This document shows positions 18,902 through 27,350 of a stretch of DNA of 64,000 nucleotides, piece by piece; within the stretch, counting starts at the first letter, position 1, and every line of letters begins with the position of its first letter. Origin of the DNA: Haloechinothrix aidingensis (GTDB taxonomy: Bacteria; Actinomycetota; Actinomycetes; Mycobacteriales; Pseudonocardiaceae). The stretch spans positions 186,001 to 250,000 of the forward strand of contig NZ_JACCKD010000009.1 of the NCBI RefSeq assembly GCF_013450155.1, in the 5' to 3' direction. Under the pieces are notes generated by a model. It saw nothing but the letters and a program-made list of their open reading frames with translations, was not told where the DNA came from and made no database searches. The position numbers and the translations under genes are program-made.

Positions 18902-20602
18902 GTGACCGAATGGAGGTCATTCGGCGTAGACCTGCTGCGCCGAATGACGGTGCCCGCGGTGTCGCTCGCCGTGGCACTGGCGATACTCGCTCCCCTGTTG
19001 CGGCGCGGCTACGTGCTGACCTACGACATGGTCTTCACCCCGCGGCAACCACTGCTGCCCGACAGCGTGGGTATCGGCTCCAGCCTGCCGCGCTCCGTTC
19101 CGGCCGACGCCGTTCTCGCGCTGGCGACCACGATCGTGCCCGGTGACGTGCTGCAGAAACTCATCCTGCTCGGCGCGCTCGTAGCGGGCCCGCTCGGCGC
19201 GGGCAGGCTGGTGCCGACGTCGTCCACAGTGATCAGGGTGATCGCCGCCGTCGGGTACGGCTGGACCCCGTACATCGCGGAGCGCCTCGTCATGGGGCAC
19301 TGGCCGTACCTTCTCGCGTACGCGTGCCTGCCGTGGATCGTCCGGTTCGGGCTCGCGGCGCGGCGCGGCGAGCCGCGAGCGATCCCGAAGCTGGTACTCG
19401 CCTGCGTACCCGCCGTGCTGACGCCTGCAGGCGGGCTCATCGCGACGCTGACCGCACTGGTCGCCGCCGGGTACCGGCGGGCACCGGCGGTCGGCGCGTT
19501 CGCCGTGCTGCTGAACGCGCCGTGGCTGGCGCCCGCCGTGCTGCGTCCCGGGAGCGCACTCTCGGACCCGGCGGCCGTCGAGGCCTTCGCCGCCCGCGGT
19601 GAGAACTGGGCAGGTGCCGTGGTCAGCGTGCTCGGGCTCGGCGGGTTCTGGAACGCCGACGTCGTGCCGGCCAGCCGCACGGCCGTGCTGGTGCCCGTGC
19701 TGGTGCTCGCCCTCGTGGTGCTCGCCCTGCTCGGCCAGCGCACACTCGCCGCGCGCTGGGGCGCCGCCCCGGCGCGCTCGTTGCTCCTGCTCGGCGCTTC
19801 CGGGGTGCTGCTCGCGGTACTCGGCGCGCTGCCCGTCGGGCAGGCGGTACTGCGCTGGCTCGTGGCAGGCGTGCCGGGAGCCGGCCTGTTGCGTGACGGG
19901 CAGAAGTGGGTCGCGCTCTGGGCCCTGCCGCTGGCACTCGGCTTCGCGCTGGCCGTCGAGGCCGGAGCACGGTACCTCCGCACGCGCGGCGCGCGCATCG
20001 CCGTGCTCGCCTGCGCCGCTGCCGCTCCCGTCGTCATGCTGCCGGATCTGGCATGGGGCGCGGCGGGACGGCTGGAGCCGGTACAGTACCCGGCCGACTG
20101 GCAGGCGGTCGCCGAGCACCTCGCCGAGGATGACCGCCGTGGCGACGTGCTCACCGTGCCGATGCGAGCGTTCCGGAGCTTCGCGTGGAACGACCACCGC
20201 CCGGTACACGACCCGGCACCGAGGTACCTGCCTCGGACGACGGTCATCGACGACCGGGTCACCGTGAGCGGGACGACGATCGAGGGCGAGGATCCGCGCG
20301 CCGCGGCTGCTCGCGCGGTCGTCGAGGACGGCGCCGACGCCGGGGCCCTCGCCGATATCGGTATCGGCTGGGTCCTTGCCGAGCACGGCACCCCGGGGCG
20401 GGTCGACGGCGCAGACCTCGACCGGCTCCACCCCGAGCACCGCGGCCGATGGCTGAGCCTGTACCGCGTGCCGGGTGACGGTAGTGACTTCACCGGACCG
20501 GACGGTCTCACACCTCCCGCGGCACCGGTGTACGTCGCCGCCGGCAGCGCCGTCGTCGCGATCGCCCTCACCCTATTGTGGCTCGTGCTGCCCAGACGGT
20601 AG
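18902..20602 (+). CDS. Conserved polytopic membrane protein, GT-C-like (Rv0226c-like)
   Basis: A 566-residue protein with about 12 hydrophobic segments, an early conserved-looking loop TYDMVFTPRQP (40-50) and a terminal membrane helix before LPRR. The loop after TM1 with an acidic residue recalls GT-C enzymes and the AftD N-terminus. The gene is divergent from the flippase, 74 bases away. It is followed by the DUF2613 gene and, after three further genes, by a PorA-family gene. That order resembles the M. tuberculosis Rv0224c-Rv0227c region as I recall it. An envelope glycan role is likely but no substrate can be given. Confidence 0.65.
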   Translation: MTEWRSFGVDLLRRMTVPAVSLAVALAILAPLLRRGYVLTYDMVFTPRQPLLPDSVGIGSSLPRSVPADAVLALATTIVPGDVLQKLILLGALVAGPLGAGRLVPTSSTVIRVIAAVGYGWTPYIAERLVMGHWPYLLAYACLPWIVRFGLAARRGEPRAIPKLVLACVPAVLTPAGGLIATLTALVAAGYRRAPAVGAFAVLLNAPWLAPAVLRPGSALSDPAAVEAFAARGENWAGAVVSVLGLGGFWNADVVPASRTAVLVPVLVLALVVLALLGQRTLAARWGAAPARSLLLLGASGVLLAVLGALPVGQAVLRWLVAGVPGAGLLRDGQKWVALWALPLALGFALAVEAGARYLRTRGARIAVLACAAAAPVVMLPDLAWGAAGRLEPVQYPADWQAVAEHLAEDDRRGDVLTVPMRAFRSFAWNDHRPVHDPAPRYLPRTTVIDDRVTVSGTTIEGEDPRAAAARAVVEDGADAGALADIGIGWVLAEHGTPGRVDGADLDRLHPEHRGRWLSLYRVPGDGSDFTGPDGLTPPAAPVYVAAGSAVVAIALTLLWLVLPRR

Positions 20603-20638
20603 ATTGTCCGCGCAACCGCGAAGGCGAGGAGTATTCAC

Positions 20639-20803
20639 GTGGGCAAGCTCGTGGGTGTCATCGCGTCCGTACTCACCGGACTCCTACTCGCAACCGGTGT
20701 CGGTTTCGGGCTGTCCGCCGTCAGCGGGCCCGACGAGGCTGTCGACTTCTCCAACCCGCCGGTGGCGAACGATCCGAACGACGTCCGTTACGGCAACCGC
20801 TGA
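20639..20803 (+). CDS. DUF2613 small single-pass membrane or secreted protein
   Basis: A 54-residue protein, GTG 20639 to TGA 20803, preceded by GAGGAG at a good distance. One hydrophobic segment (residues 4-29) is rich in Gly, Leu and Val. A short polar tail follows: DFSNPPVANDPNDVRYGNR. The tail and length match the DUF2613 family, which includes the small secreted protein Rv0236A encoded next to aftD in M. tuberculosis. Here it lies about 3 kb from aftD on the same strand, 36 bases after a membrane protein gene. Its function is unknown. Confidence 0.85.
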   Translation: MGKLVGVIASVLTGLLLATGVGFGLSAVSGPDEAVDFSNPPVANDPNDVRYGNR

Positions 20804-20821
20804 CCGGCACGGGACGGGGAC

Positions 20822-21883
20822 GTGCCTGCCGCGGACACGGCACAGGGCATGATCCCCCATGCCGGCGACACGACCGTGTCGTGGAGCGTGCTGGTGCAGG
20901 CACGCCTGCGGGAGGCGGTCGGGGCGCGGCAGGTTGCCAGGCGCCTCGCGGCCACCTCCGCCGAGTACCCGCACCTCGGTCCCGCTCCTGCTGTCACCAC
21001 TGTGGACGGCGCGGAGCTGGCCGAGCTGCGGGAGTCGTTCGCGACGCGGCCCTACGTCCGGGGTGACCCCCTCGTCAGGGTGGCCCTGACCCCGGAGCGA
21101 TCGACGATGGTGCTTGCCGCGCACCACAGTGCCGTAGACGGCCTCGGTCTCCTCGCGCTGCTCGGCAGCGCGATCGGCCACCCGGTCTCGAGCAGCGCGT
21201 CCGGTATCGGGCCCCGCCTGCCCCGCCGTTCCTTCGGTGCCGCCGCGCTGCGGCGGATCTCCGGCGCGTTCCGGCACCCGCCTGCGCGGACAGTGCCGAC
21301 GGGATGCGACAGGCCCGGGGACCTGCTCGTCACCCTGCGCGCCCGCGTGATGAAGCTGAGCACCGCTGACCTCGTCGTCGCCGCGGGCCGGGCCGTCGCT
21401 CGCCATGCCGCACGGCGCGCGGGGCACGACCGCATCGTCGCCGCGGTCGGTGTCTCCCGCAGCGGGGGTGACCGGCCCGAACCGCGGGACGAGAGCGCGT
21501 ACTTCCTGCTGCCCATCGCGTCCACGACGGACAGCTCGACCGTCACGTCCACGCTCACCGCGCACGGCCCGGAGCCGGCACCGCCTGCGGGGACCGCGTT
21601 GACCGGCAGGGTGGTCCGGTGGTTGCGCGGGGCGCTCGCCGACCGGGTCGGTGCCACCTACCTGGTCTCCAACCTGGGTGCCGTTGACGCGGGGGGCACG
21701 GTCTCGGAGCTGGCGTTCTTCCCGATCGCGGGCGGGCGTTCGGGCGTCGCGTTCGGTGCCGCCACGGTCGGCGACACCACCACGGTCACGATCCGGGCAC
21801 GCCACAGGCATCTCGGCGAGGACACCGCGCGGGATATCCTGTCGGAACTGTTTCGGCAATTACCTGTCCAGCCGCACGGCTGA
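20822..21883 (+). CDS. Acyltransferase-like protein with HHxxxDG motif (condensation/PapA fold)
   Basis: A 353-residue soluble protein with H101-H102-S-A-V-D106-G107, the catalytic motif of the CoA-dependent acyltransferase superfamily (condensation domains, PapA, WS/DGAT). A second half with TYLVSNLGAVDAGG and VTIRARHR matches the floor and latch strands of that fold. At 353 residues it is shorter than NRPS condensation domains or PapA proteins (~420-450), so it may lack part of the N-terminal subdomain. GTG 20822 starts 18 bases after the DUF2613 stop; ATG 20849 is an alternative. Its place among glycan genes suggests it acylates an envelope glycan or glycolipid. Substrate and partner are unknown. 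Confidence 0.75.
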   Translation: MPAADTAQGMIPHAGDTTVSWSVLVQARLREAVGARQVARRLAATSAEYPHLGPAPAVTTVDGAELAELRESFATRPYVRGDPLVRVALTPERSTMVLAAHHSAVDGLGLLALLGSAIGHPVSSSASGIGPRLPRRSFGAAALRRISGAFRHPPARTVPTGCDRPGDLLVTLRARVMKLSTADLVVAAGRAVARHAARRAGHDRIVAAVGVSRSGGDRPEPRDESAYFLLPIASTTDSSTVTSTLTAHGPEPAPPAGTALTGRVVRWLRGALADRVGATYLVSNLGAVDAGGTVSELAFFPIAGGRSGVAFGAATVGDTTTVTIRARHRHLGEDTARDILSELFRQLPVQPHG

Positions 21884-21932
21884 TACGACATAATCACAAC
21901 GGTTCCGCCGGAGACAGCGAGATTCGAGTGTC

Positions 21933-22661
21933 ATGCAGCAAGGAAAATCGACGATAGGCCGCACCATGCGGCTGTTCCGCGCCTTCCGCGGGGAACAGTC
22001 CGACCGCGACCGGTTCTACCGCATTCTCGCGGACGACTCGGCACGGCAGGTTGCCTCGTACGCCCCGCTCGCCGGAGCCACGGTGCTCGACGTCGGTGGC
22101 GGTCCCGGGTACTTCTCGGAGGCGTTCAGCGCGGCGGGAGCTACCTACCTCGGGCTCGATCGCGACAGGCGCGAGCTGTCCGCGCGGGGCACGCGTGACG
22201 AGCGGATGATCCTCGCAAGCGGTACGGACTTGCCGGTCAGCACCGGATCGGTGGACATCTGCTTCTCCTCGAACGTGCTCGAGCACGTCGATCGGCCCTG
22301 GAGGATGCTGGCGGAGATGGTGCGGGTGACCAAACGGGGCGGCACGGTGTTCGTGTCGTTCACGCCGTGGTGGTCCCCCTGGGGCGGGCACGAGACGTCA
22401 CCATGGCATTTCCTCGGTGGCCACTACGCAAGGAATCGCTACCTGCGGCGGCACGGCGCCGAACCGAAGAACCGTTTCGGCGAAAGCCTCTTTCCGGTCG
22501 GCGTCGGACCGGCACTTCGGTGGGCCCGCAATTGTGAAGAAGTCACGCTGGTACACGCACTACCGCGCTACCATCCGTGGTGGGCGACCTGGATCGTCCG
22601 CATTCCGCTGGTGCGGGAAATCGCCTCCTGGAACCTGGCTCTGGTGCTCCGGAAACGGTGA
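21933..22661 (+). CDS. SAM-dependent class I methyltransferase (Rv0224c-like)
   Basis: A 242-residue protein with the SAM-binding motif I VLDVGGGPGYF (51-61) and the acidic end of strand two (GLDRD). Motif post-I/II is seen as SVDICFSSNVLEHV, typical of Methyltransf_11 enzymes. A Trp-rich stretch (FTPWWSPWGGHE) follows, then a basic C-terminus. It converges on the PorA-family gene with only 25 bases between stops. In M. tuberculosis Rv0224c is a methyltransferase in the equivalent neighbourhood. The target is unknown; an envelope sugar or lipid is plausible. Confidence 0.85.
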   Translation: MQQGKSTIGRTMRLFRAFRGEQSDRDRFYRILADDSARQVASYAPLAGATVLDVGGGPGYFSEAFSAAGATYLGLDRDRRELSARGTRDERMILASGTDLPVSTGSVDICFSSNVLEHVDRPWRMLAEMVRVTKRGGTVFVSFTPWWSPWGGHETSPWHFLGGHYARNRYLRRHGAEPKNRFGESLFPVGVGPALRWARNCEEVTLVHALPRYHPWWATWIVRIPLVREIASWNLALVLRKR

Positions 22662-22686
22662 GCGGGCTCGGCCGCACCGGCTCGTG

Positions 22687-23760
22687 TCAGCCGACCCGCG
22701 CGCTGTGGCTCGCACGGGACCGCCCTTGCCTGCCTCGCGGCTGGTCGTCCTCGCGCGCACGCCCGAGCAACAGGAGACCGGCGACGACGATCAGGACGGT
22801 CCCGGCGACCCACAGTATGGTCGGCAGCGTGGTCAGGAACCACAGCTTCGACCCGTTCTGCTCGGCCTCGGCGACGTGGGTCTCGACCGTCTCGTCGTTC
22901 AGCGCCAGGGTGCCGTCGAACACGGTGGTTCCCGCACCGTAGTCCTGGCCGTCCCGCACGAGCTCCTGCTTCACCGACTGCTCCAGCGCGATGACCGCCC
23001 CCGTCACCGGGTCGATCCACATGGTGCGTTCAGCCTCGAAGTAGCGGTCCACCTCGACCGTATCCTCGTCCTCGTCGTCGACGAGCCGGCCCGGCACGGT
23101 CATGTCGCTCTCCACAACGGTCGGCTCGACCTGGTACGAGAACCGGTACACGTCGAGCCCCTTCACGGTGTCCTCGGCCTCGAAACCCAGGTCGACGGTG
23201 TCCCGGATCTCCAGCACGTACCACGGGTAGGTGCGCTGCTCGGTGCCGAACGGGAGCTTGAAGTTGTAGCCGGGCTGCTGGACACGATCACGCTCGCCCT
23301 CGATGATGTCGTCGGCCCGCTCCGCCGGGTCCCGGTCGTGCTCCACCCTGATGTACTGGTCCTCGCACGGCACGCGCGCCTGCCCGGTGTGCCGGTCGAG
23401 GCACAGCTTACGGATGCTGCCGGATACCGGCTGGACGTCGGGCGCGTTGTCCGCCAGCACGCGCGTCGCCTCGCTCCACACCGCGACATCCCCGCCCTCG
23501 CGGACCTCCGGGGCCCTCAGGTCCCCGCTGACGTACGTGGTCGATGTGAGGCTGAGGCCGTCCCTGATCTCCGGGACGTCGCGGTCACCGGTATCGACGA
23601 ACACCATGGCCGTGATGTCGTCACCCTCGGCCACGGTCGTCCTGTCCGGATCCAGCGGTACCTTCGCCAGCTGGGGATAGGTGTAGAAACGCAGCAACAG
23701 GCCGAGAGCCAGCGCGAAAACACCCAGCCCGAGCAGGACGTAGGACAGTGCACGTCGCAA
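22687..23760 (-). CDS. PorA-family / DUF3068 membrane-anchored protein
   Basis: A 357-residue protein with a membrane segment at each end (about residues 6-24 and 315-336) and a large, probably extracytoplasmic middle. The middle is rich in beta strands and acidic residues. Family features include GYNFKLPFGTEQRTYPWY and YRFSYQVEPT. This is the DUF3068/PorA family, which includes Rv0227c. The start is TTG 23760: AAGGAGG sits five bases upstream, and no ATG or GTG in this frame is better placed. The name porin comes from a corynebacterial relative; a pore function here is not shown by the sequence. It ends the minus-strand GT2-GT4-PorA run. Confidence 0.85.
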   Translation of the reverse strand: MRRALSYVLLGLGVFALALGLLLRFYTYPQLAKVPLDPDRTTVAEGDDITAMVFVDTGDRDVPEIRDGLSLTSTTYVSGDLRAPEVREGGDVAVWSEATRVLADNAPDVQPVSGSIRKLCLDRHTGQARVPCEDQYIRVEHDRDPAERADDIIEGERDRVQQPGYNFKLPFGTEQRTYPWYVLEIRDTVDLGFEAEDTVKGLDVYRFSYQVEPTVVESDMTVPGRLVDDEDEDTVEVDRYFEAERTMWIDPVTGAVIALEQSVKQELVRDGQDYGAGTTVFDGTLALNDETVETHVAEAEQNGSKLWFLTTLPTILWVAGTVLIVVAGLLLLGRAREDDQPRGRQGRSRASHSARVG

Positions 23761-23888
23761 CTCATCCTCCTTGGAATTCGGATCCCGGCCTCGGCGGACG
23801 CGCGATCGCAGTGAGCGGTACACGGCGTGTCGCGGAGCCACGCCAGTGGCACGCCGGAACGGAGCGGCTCCTCCCTGGGGCGGCGCCT

Positions 23889-25322
23889 TCACGCACGGCG
23901 CACCTCCATCGGTGTGCGCCGTGCCCGGCCGAGCAGCCGTTCGATGTCCTCCGCGGGACGGACGGCGACGTCGGTGGCCCCTGCCTCGTGCAGCACGGTG
24001 ACCAGGTCGCCCGCCGCGTGCTGCTCGGCGAGCAGCCATCCGCTCTCGCCGGTGATGCCGAAGGTGGCTCCGACCCCCACCCGGGCCACCGCCCACTTGA
24101 GCCGCTGCTCGTCGGCAGGCGGCCGGAACTCCGCGACGAGGGCTTCGTGCTGACCCTGCCGCCAGCCCGAGGCCACACCGGTGTGCAACAGGCCGGATAC
24201 CAGCGAGGTGAAGCGGCGGCCGGATGTGGCCCAGTCGAAGTGGCCCGCCCACTGCCGGCACGCCCGTGCGACGGCATCCGCGGCTGCAGGATCGCGGAGC
24301 TTGCCGAGCAGCTGGTCGAGTACCGAGACGAGGTCGTCGCCGTCAGTGAGCAGCCAGCCGGTCTCGCCGTGGCGCACCGAGTCGCACAGGCCGTCGACGT
24401 CCCGGCACACCGTGGGCAACCCGTGGGTCGCCGCTTCGACCGCGGCCAGCCCCCAGCCCTCGCCGTCGGAGAGCGTGACGTTGAGCCAGCATGACTGCAG
24501 CAACCGGGACTTGGCCTCGTCATCGAGGTATCCGTGCACGACGACGGCTCCGTCCAGGTCCGCCGTCGCGGCACGCAGCTCCTGCTCCAGCGGGCCGCGC
24601 CCCACCACGTGCAGGCGCAGGTCCGGCCAGCGCTGCCGCAGCGCGAGCACCGGTTCGATGAGCTCGCCGACCCGCTTGTGCGTGACCAGCCTGCCGAGGC
24701 AGACCAGGGACGGTTCCTCCGACCGCGACACCTCGTACTGCAGGGGACGGTCCATGCCGTTCGGGACGACGAACACCGAGCCGGACCATCCCAGCCGTGC
24801 TCGCATGGCGCGGACGGTCGATGGCGACACGGCCACCGTGACGGCCTTGCGGTACACGTAGCGTGCCGCGCGACCCTCCAGCCAGGCGCCGATGCGCGCG
24901 AGCCACGGTGGGAAGTGCACCCGGAACTGGTCCGCGTGAACGTGATGCACCACCTGTACGACCCTGGTGCCGGGACGCGTCACGAGCGGGCTGAAGAACG
25001 GGATGCCGTTCTGGCAGTCGATCACCACATCGATTTCCCTGCGGTGACGGAACAGCCAGGTAAGGACCGCGGGGTACACGGTCCAGCGACCACCGCGTCG
25101 CACCACCGGCACCCCGTCGGTGCCGTGCCGGGACTGCCCGGCGCCGCGGGCCGTGACGAACGTGACGTCCGCTCCCGCACCGGCGAGCGCCGCCGCGATG
25201 CGCGCCGCGTACTCCTCGGCGCCACCCGCGTGCTCGTGCCCGCGATCACGCCAGTTGAGCAACGCGATCCCGACCCCGCTCAGCGGTGGCACCTGTCCGG
25301 TTCCGGTGGAGTTCGCCCCCAT
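23889..25322 (-). CDS. GT4-family glycosyltransferase with C-terminal extension (Rv0225-like)
   Basis: A 477-residue GT-B enzyme. The N-terminal domain starts ALLNWRDRGHEHAGGAEEY, the usual acceptor-side glycine loop. The C-terminal donor domain begins near SLVCLGRLVTHKRV and contains the E-x7-E signature in EGWGLAAVE, which binds a nucleotide sugar. About 110 residues after the GT-B core (from ~HEALVAEF) are not part of the usual fold and end in an Arg-rich tail. ATG 25322 lies one base after the GT2 stop; a GTG nine bases upstream is an alternative. It probably adds a sugar to an envelope lipid or glycan, as the neighbours are all envelope genes. Confidence 0.85.
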   Translation of the reverse strand: MGANSTGTGQVPPLSGVGIALLNWRDRGHEHAGGAEEYAARIAAALAGAGADVTFVTARGAGQSRHGTDGVPVVRRGGRWTVYPAVLTWLFRHRREIDVVIDCQNGIPFFSPLVTRPGTRVVQVVHHVHADQFRVHFPPWLARIGAWLEGRAARYVYRKAVTVAVSPSTVRAMRARLGWSGSVFVVPNGMDRPLQYEVSRSEEPSLVCLGRLVTHKRVGELIEPVLALRQRWPDLRLHVVGRGPLEQELRAATADLDGAVVVHGYLDDEAKSRLLQSCWLNVTLSDGEGWGLAAVEAATHGLPTVCRDVDGLCDSVRHGETGWLLTDGDDLVSVLDQLLGKLRDPAAADAVARACRQWAGHFDWATSGRRFTSLVSGLLHTGVASGWRQGQHEALVAEFRPPADEQRLKWAVARVGVGATFGITGESGWLLAEQHAAGDLVTVLHEAGATDVAVRPAEDIERLLGRARRTPMEVRRA

Positions 25323-25323
25323 G

Positions 25324-26139
25324 TCAGACACCCCGCAACGCACCTCGCGCGACATCGCCGGCAGGCATGTCGAGGAACGCCTGCGACCTCGCCGCGCGCT
25401 GTGCCCGTGTCCCGGTCTGCTCGTTCGCGAGGGTCGCGCGGATGCCGGCGAGCGCGGCGAAGGTCTGCCAGCCGTCGTGCAGCGGGTCGAACGTCGAGCC
25501 GGCCACATCGGTCCAGGCCACCGGGATCTCCGCGATCACGGCTCCGGATCGCTGGGTGCGCGCGAGCACCTCGACGTCGAAGGCGAAGCCGAGCGTGCGC
25601 AGCGGCCGGAACGCGGCGTCGGCCGTCGCCCTGTCGAAGAACTTGAACCCGCACTGCGTGTCGGCGATACCCGGCACGAGCTGCCGCGTCGACCACCGGA
25701 ACAGCGACGCCCCTGTCCTGCGCGCCACGTTGTGACGCGCCTGCACGTCCGACTCGGGATGGGCCCGTGAACCGACGACCACGTTGACTCCCGCGCCGAG
25801 CTGCGCGAGCGCCGGGGACAGCGCGGCGAGGTCGGTCGCCAGGTCTGCGTCACAGAACCCGACGTAGCGGCTGGTGGTGGCCAGCACCCCCGCCCGGACC
25901 GCAGCCCCCTTGCCGCGGGTCGCGCAGGACATCAGGTGGATCGGAACCGGTCCGGACGGGTGCGCGCGTACGATGTCGGCGCTGCGGTCGGTGCTGCCGT
26001 TGTCGACGACGACCACCTCGGCGGTCCATGACAGGTCGCTGAGCACTTCGGACAGACCGTCGAGCGTAGCGGGCAGCCGTCCCTGCTCGTTGTAGACGGG
26101 GACGATGATCGATAGCGCCGGTGGCGAGATCGCTGGCAC
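25324..26139 (-). CDS. GT2-family glycosyltransferase, dolichyl-phosphate sugar synthase-like
   Basis: A 271-residue GT-A enzyme: SIIVPVYNEQGRL at the nucleotide site, VDNGSTDRS, then the metal-binding DxD as CDADLATD. RGKGAAVRAG and DTQCGFKFF are typical of Alg5/polyprenyl-phosphate glucosyltransferase-like enzymes. Such enzymes make polyprenyl-phosphate sugars, the donors for GT-C transferases such as those at 11713-20602. I chose GTG 26139 because GGGAGGG precedes it; an upstream GTG at 26196 would add 19 residues and could be used by a short-leader transcript. It heads the GT2-GT4-PorA operon. Confidence 0.85.
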   Translation of the reverse strand: MPAISPPALSIIVPVYNEQGRLPATLDGLSEVLSDLSWTAEVVVVDNGSTDRSADIVRAHPSGPVPIHLMSCATRGKGAAVRAGVLATTSRYVGFCDADLATDLAALSPALAQLGAGVNVVVGSRAHPESDVQARHNVARRTGASLFRWSTRQLVPGIADTQCGFKFFDRATADAAFRPLRTLGFAFDVEVLARTQRSGAVIAEIPVAWTDVAGSTFDPLHDGWQTFAALAGIRATLANEQTGTRAQRAARSQAFLDMPAGDVARGALRGV

Positions 26140-26210
26140 AGGTCCCTCCCAGTAGCCGAAACGCGGATCGAAACCCGAATGTGACTCACGTCGCACACGG
26201 CGCTTTCACA

Positions 26211-26240
26211 CTAATAGGTGAAGGTGACCGGGACAAACAA
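26211..26240 (-). promoter_or_regulatory. Possible promoter of the GT2-GT4-PorA operon
   Basis: On the minus strand TTGTTT is followed after 18 bases by TATTAG, in the most A/T-rich patch of the 247-base divergent GT2/deoC region. The -10 lies 14 bases before the alternative GTG at 26196. An inverted repeat TTCAC...GTGAA (about 26204-26222) overlaps the -10 and could be an operator. This is pattern-based only. Confidence 0.35.
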
Positions 26241-26386
26241 AACACGCTTTCTGTCCGATCCGGGTTGAGCTGAATGGGCGAGACACGGCGCGCCGCCCGT
26301 CCCGCGATGCGGCCGCGGTGACTGCCGAGCTCAGCGGCGACGGCGTTCGAGACCGGCGGGGCCGGGTGCCGTACTAGACTCGGGGC

Positions 26387-27346
26387 ATGCCGCACACCGC
26401 AGCGGACGTGCCCTTCGATCCGGAGGACGCCACCCGTGACGAGGCGCGTCTGCGCCGGTTCCTGCACGGCCTGCCCGGGGTTGATCGGGTGGGCCTCGAG
26501 CAGCGCGCGGCCGACCTGGCCACGCGCAGCATCAAGAAATCGGCGAAGCTGCGCGCCATCGACACCGCGATCGGCATGGTGGACCTGACCACGCTGGAGG
26601 GAGCCGACACCGCGGGCACGGTGCACGCGTTGTGCGCGAGGGCGCGGCGCCCCGACCCGGACCGCCCCGGGGTTCCTCCCGTCGCGGCGGTATGCGTCTA
26701 CCCCGACCTCGCCGGGACCGCCGCCACGGCACTGTCCGGGAGCGGGGTCGCGGTGGCCAGCGTGGCCACCGCATTCCCCTCCGGACGCTCGAGCAGGGAG
26801 GTCAAGCTCGCCGAGGTGGGAATGGCCGTGGCCGCGGGTGCGGCCGAGATCGACATGGTGATCGACCGCGGGGCGTTCCTGAGCGGCCGGTACGGCGACG
26901 TCGCCGACGAGATCGTCGCGGTCAAACAGGCCTGCGGGAGCGCGCACCTGAAAGTGATCCTGGAGACCGGTGAGCTGGCCACCTACGACAACATCCGCAG
27001 GGCGAGCTGGCTCGCCCTGCTCTCCGGCGCGGACTTCGTGAAGACGTCGACCGGCAAGGTCTCGCCCGCGGCGACCCTTCCCGTCACGCACGTACTGTTG
27101 CAGGCTGTGCGGGACTGGCAGGCGGTGACCGGCGTGGCACGCGGCGTCAAGCCCGCGGGCGGGATCCGCACGACCAAGGACGCGATCCGCTACCTGGTGG
27201 CCGTGCGGGAGGTCGCCGGTGAGCGATGGCTGACCCCGGCACTGTTCCGCTTCGGCGCGTCCAGCCTGCTCGACGACCTGCTCATGCAACGGCGGACACA
27301 ACTGGACGGCCACTACAGCGGGCCCGACTACATTGCGGTGAGCTGA
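26387..27346 (+). CDS. deoC: Deoxyribose-phosphate aldolase
   Basis: A 319-residue TIM-barrel aldolase that cleaves 2-deoxyribose-5-phosphate to glyceraldehyde-3-phosphate and acetaldehyde. The Schiff-base lysine is in FVKTSTGK, the proton-relay lysine in GVKPAGGIRT, and EIDMVIDRGAF is the usual third-strand pattern. It is longer than the ~220-residue short form and resembles the longer DeoC type (~300). ATG 26387 is the first good start. The next gene begins four bases after its stop, so deoC and the two aldehyde dehydrogenase genes form an operon. Confidence 0.95.
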   Translation: MPHTAADVPFDPEDATRDEARLRRFLHGLPGVDRVGLEQRAADLATRSIKKSAKLRAIDTAIGMVDLTTLEGADTAGTVHALCARARRPDPDRPGVPPVAAVCVYPDLAGTAATALSGSGVAVASVATAFPSGRSSREVKLAEVGMAVAAGAAEIDMVIDRGAFLSGRYGDVADEIVAVKQACGSAHLKVILETGELATYDNIRRASWLALLSGADFVKTSTGKVSPAATLPVTHVLLQAVRDWQAVTGVARGVKPAGGIRTTKDAIRYLVAVREVAGERWLTPALFRFGASSLLDDLLMQRRTQLDGHYSGPDYIAVS

Positions 27347-27350
27347 CGAT

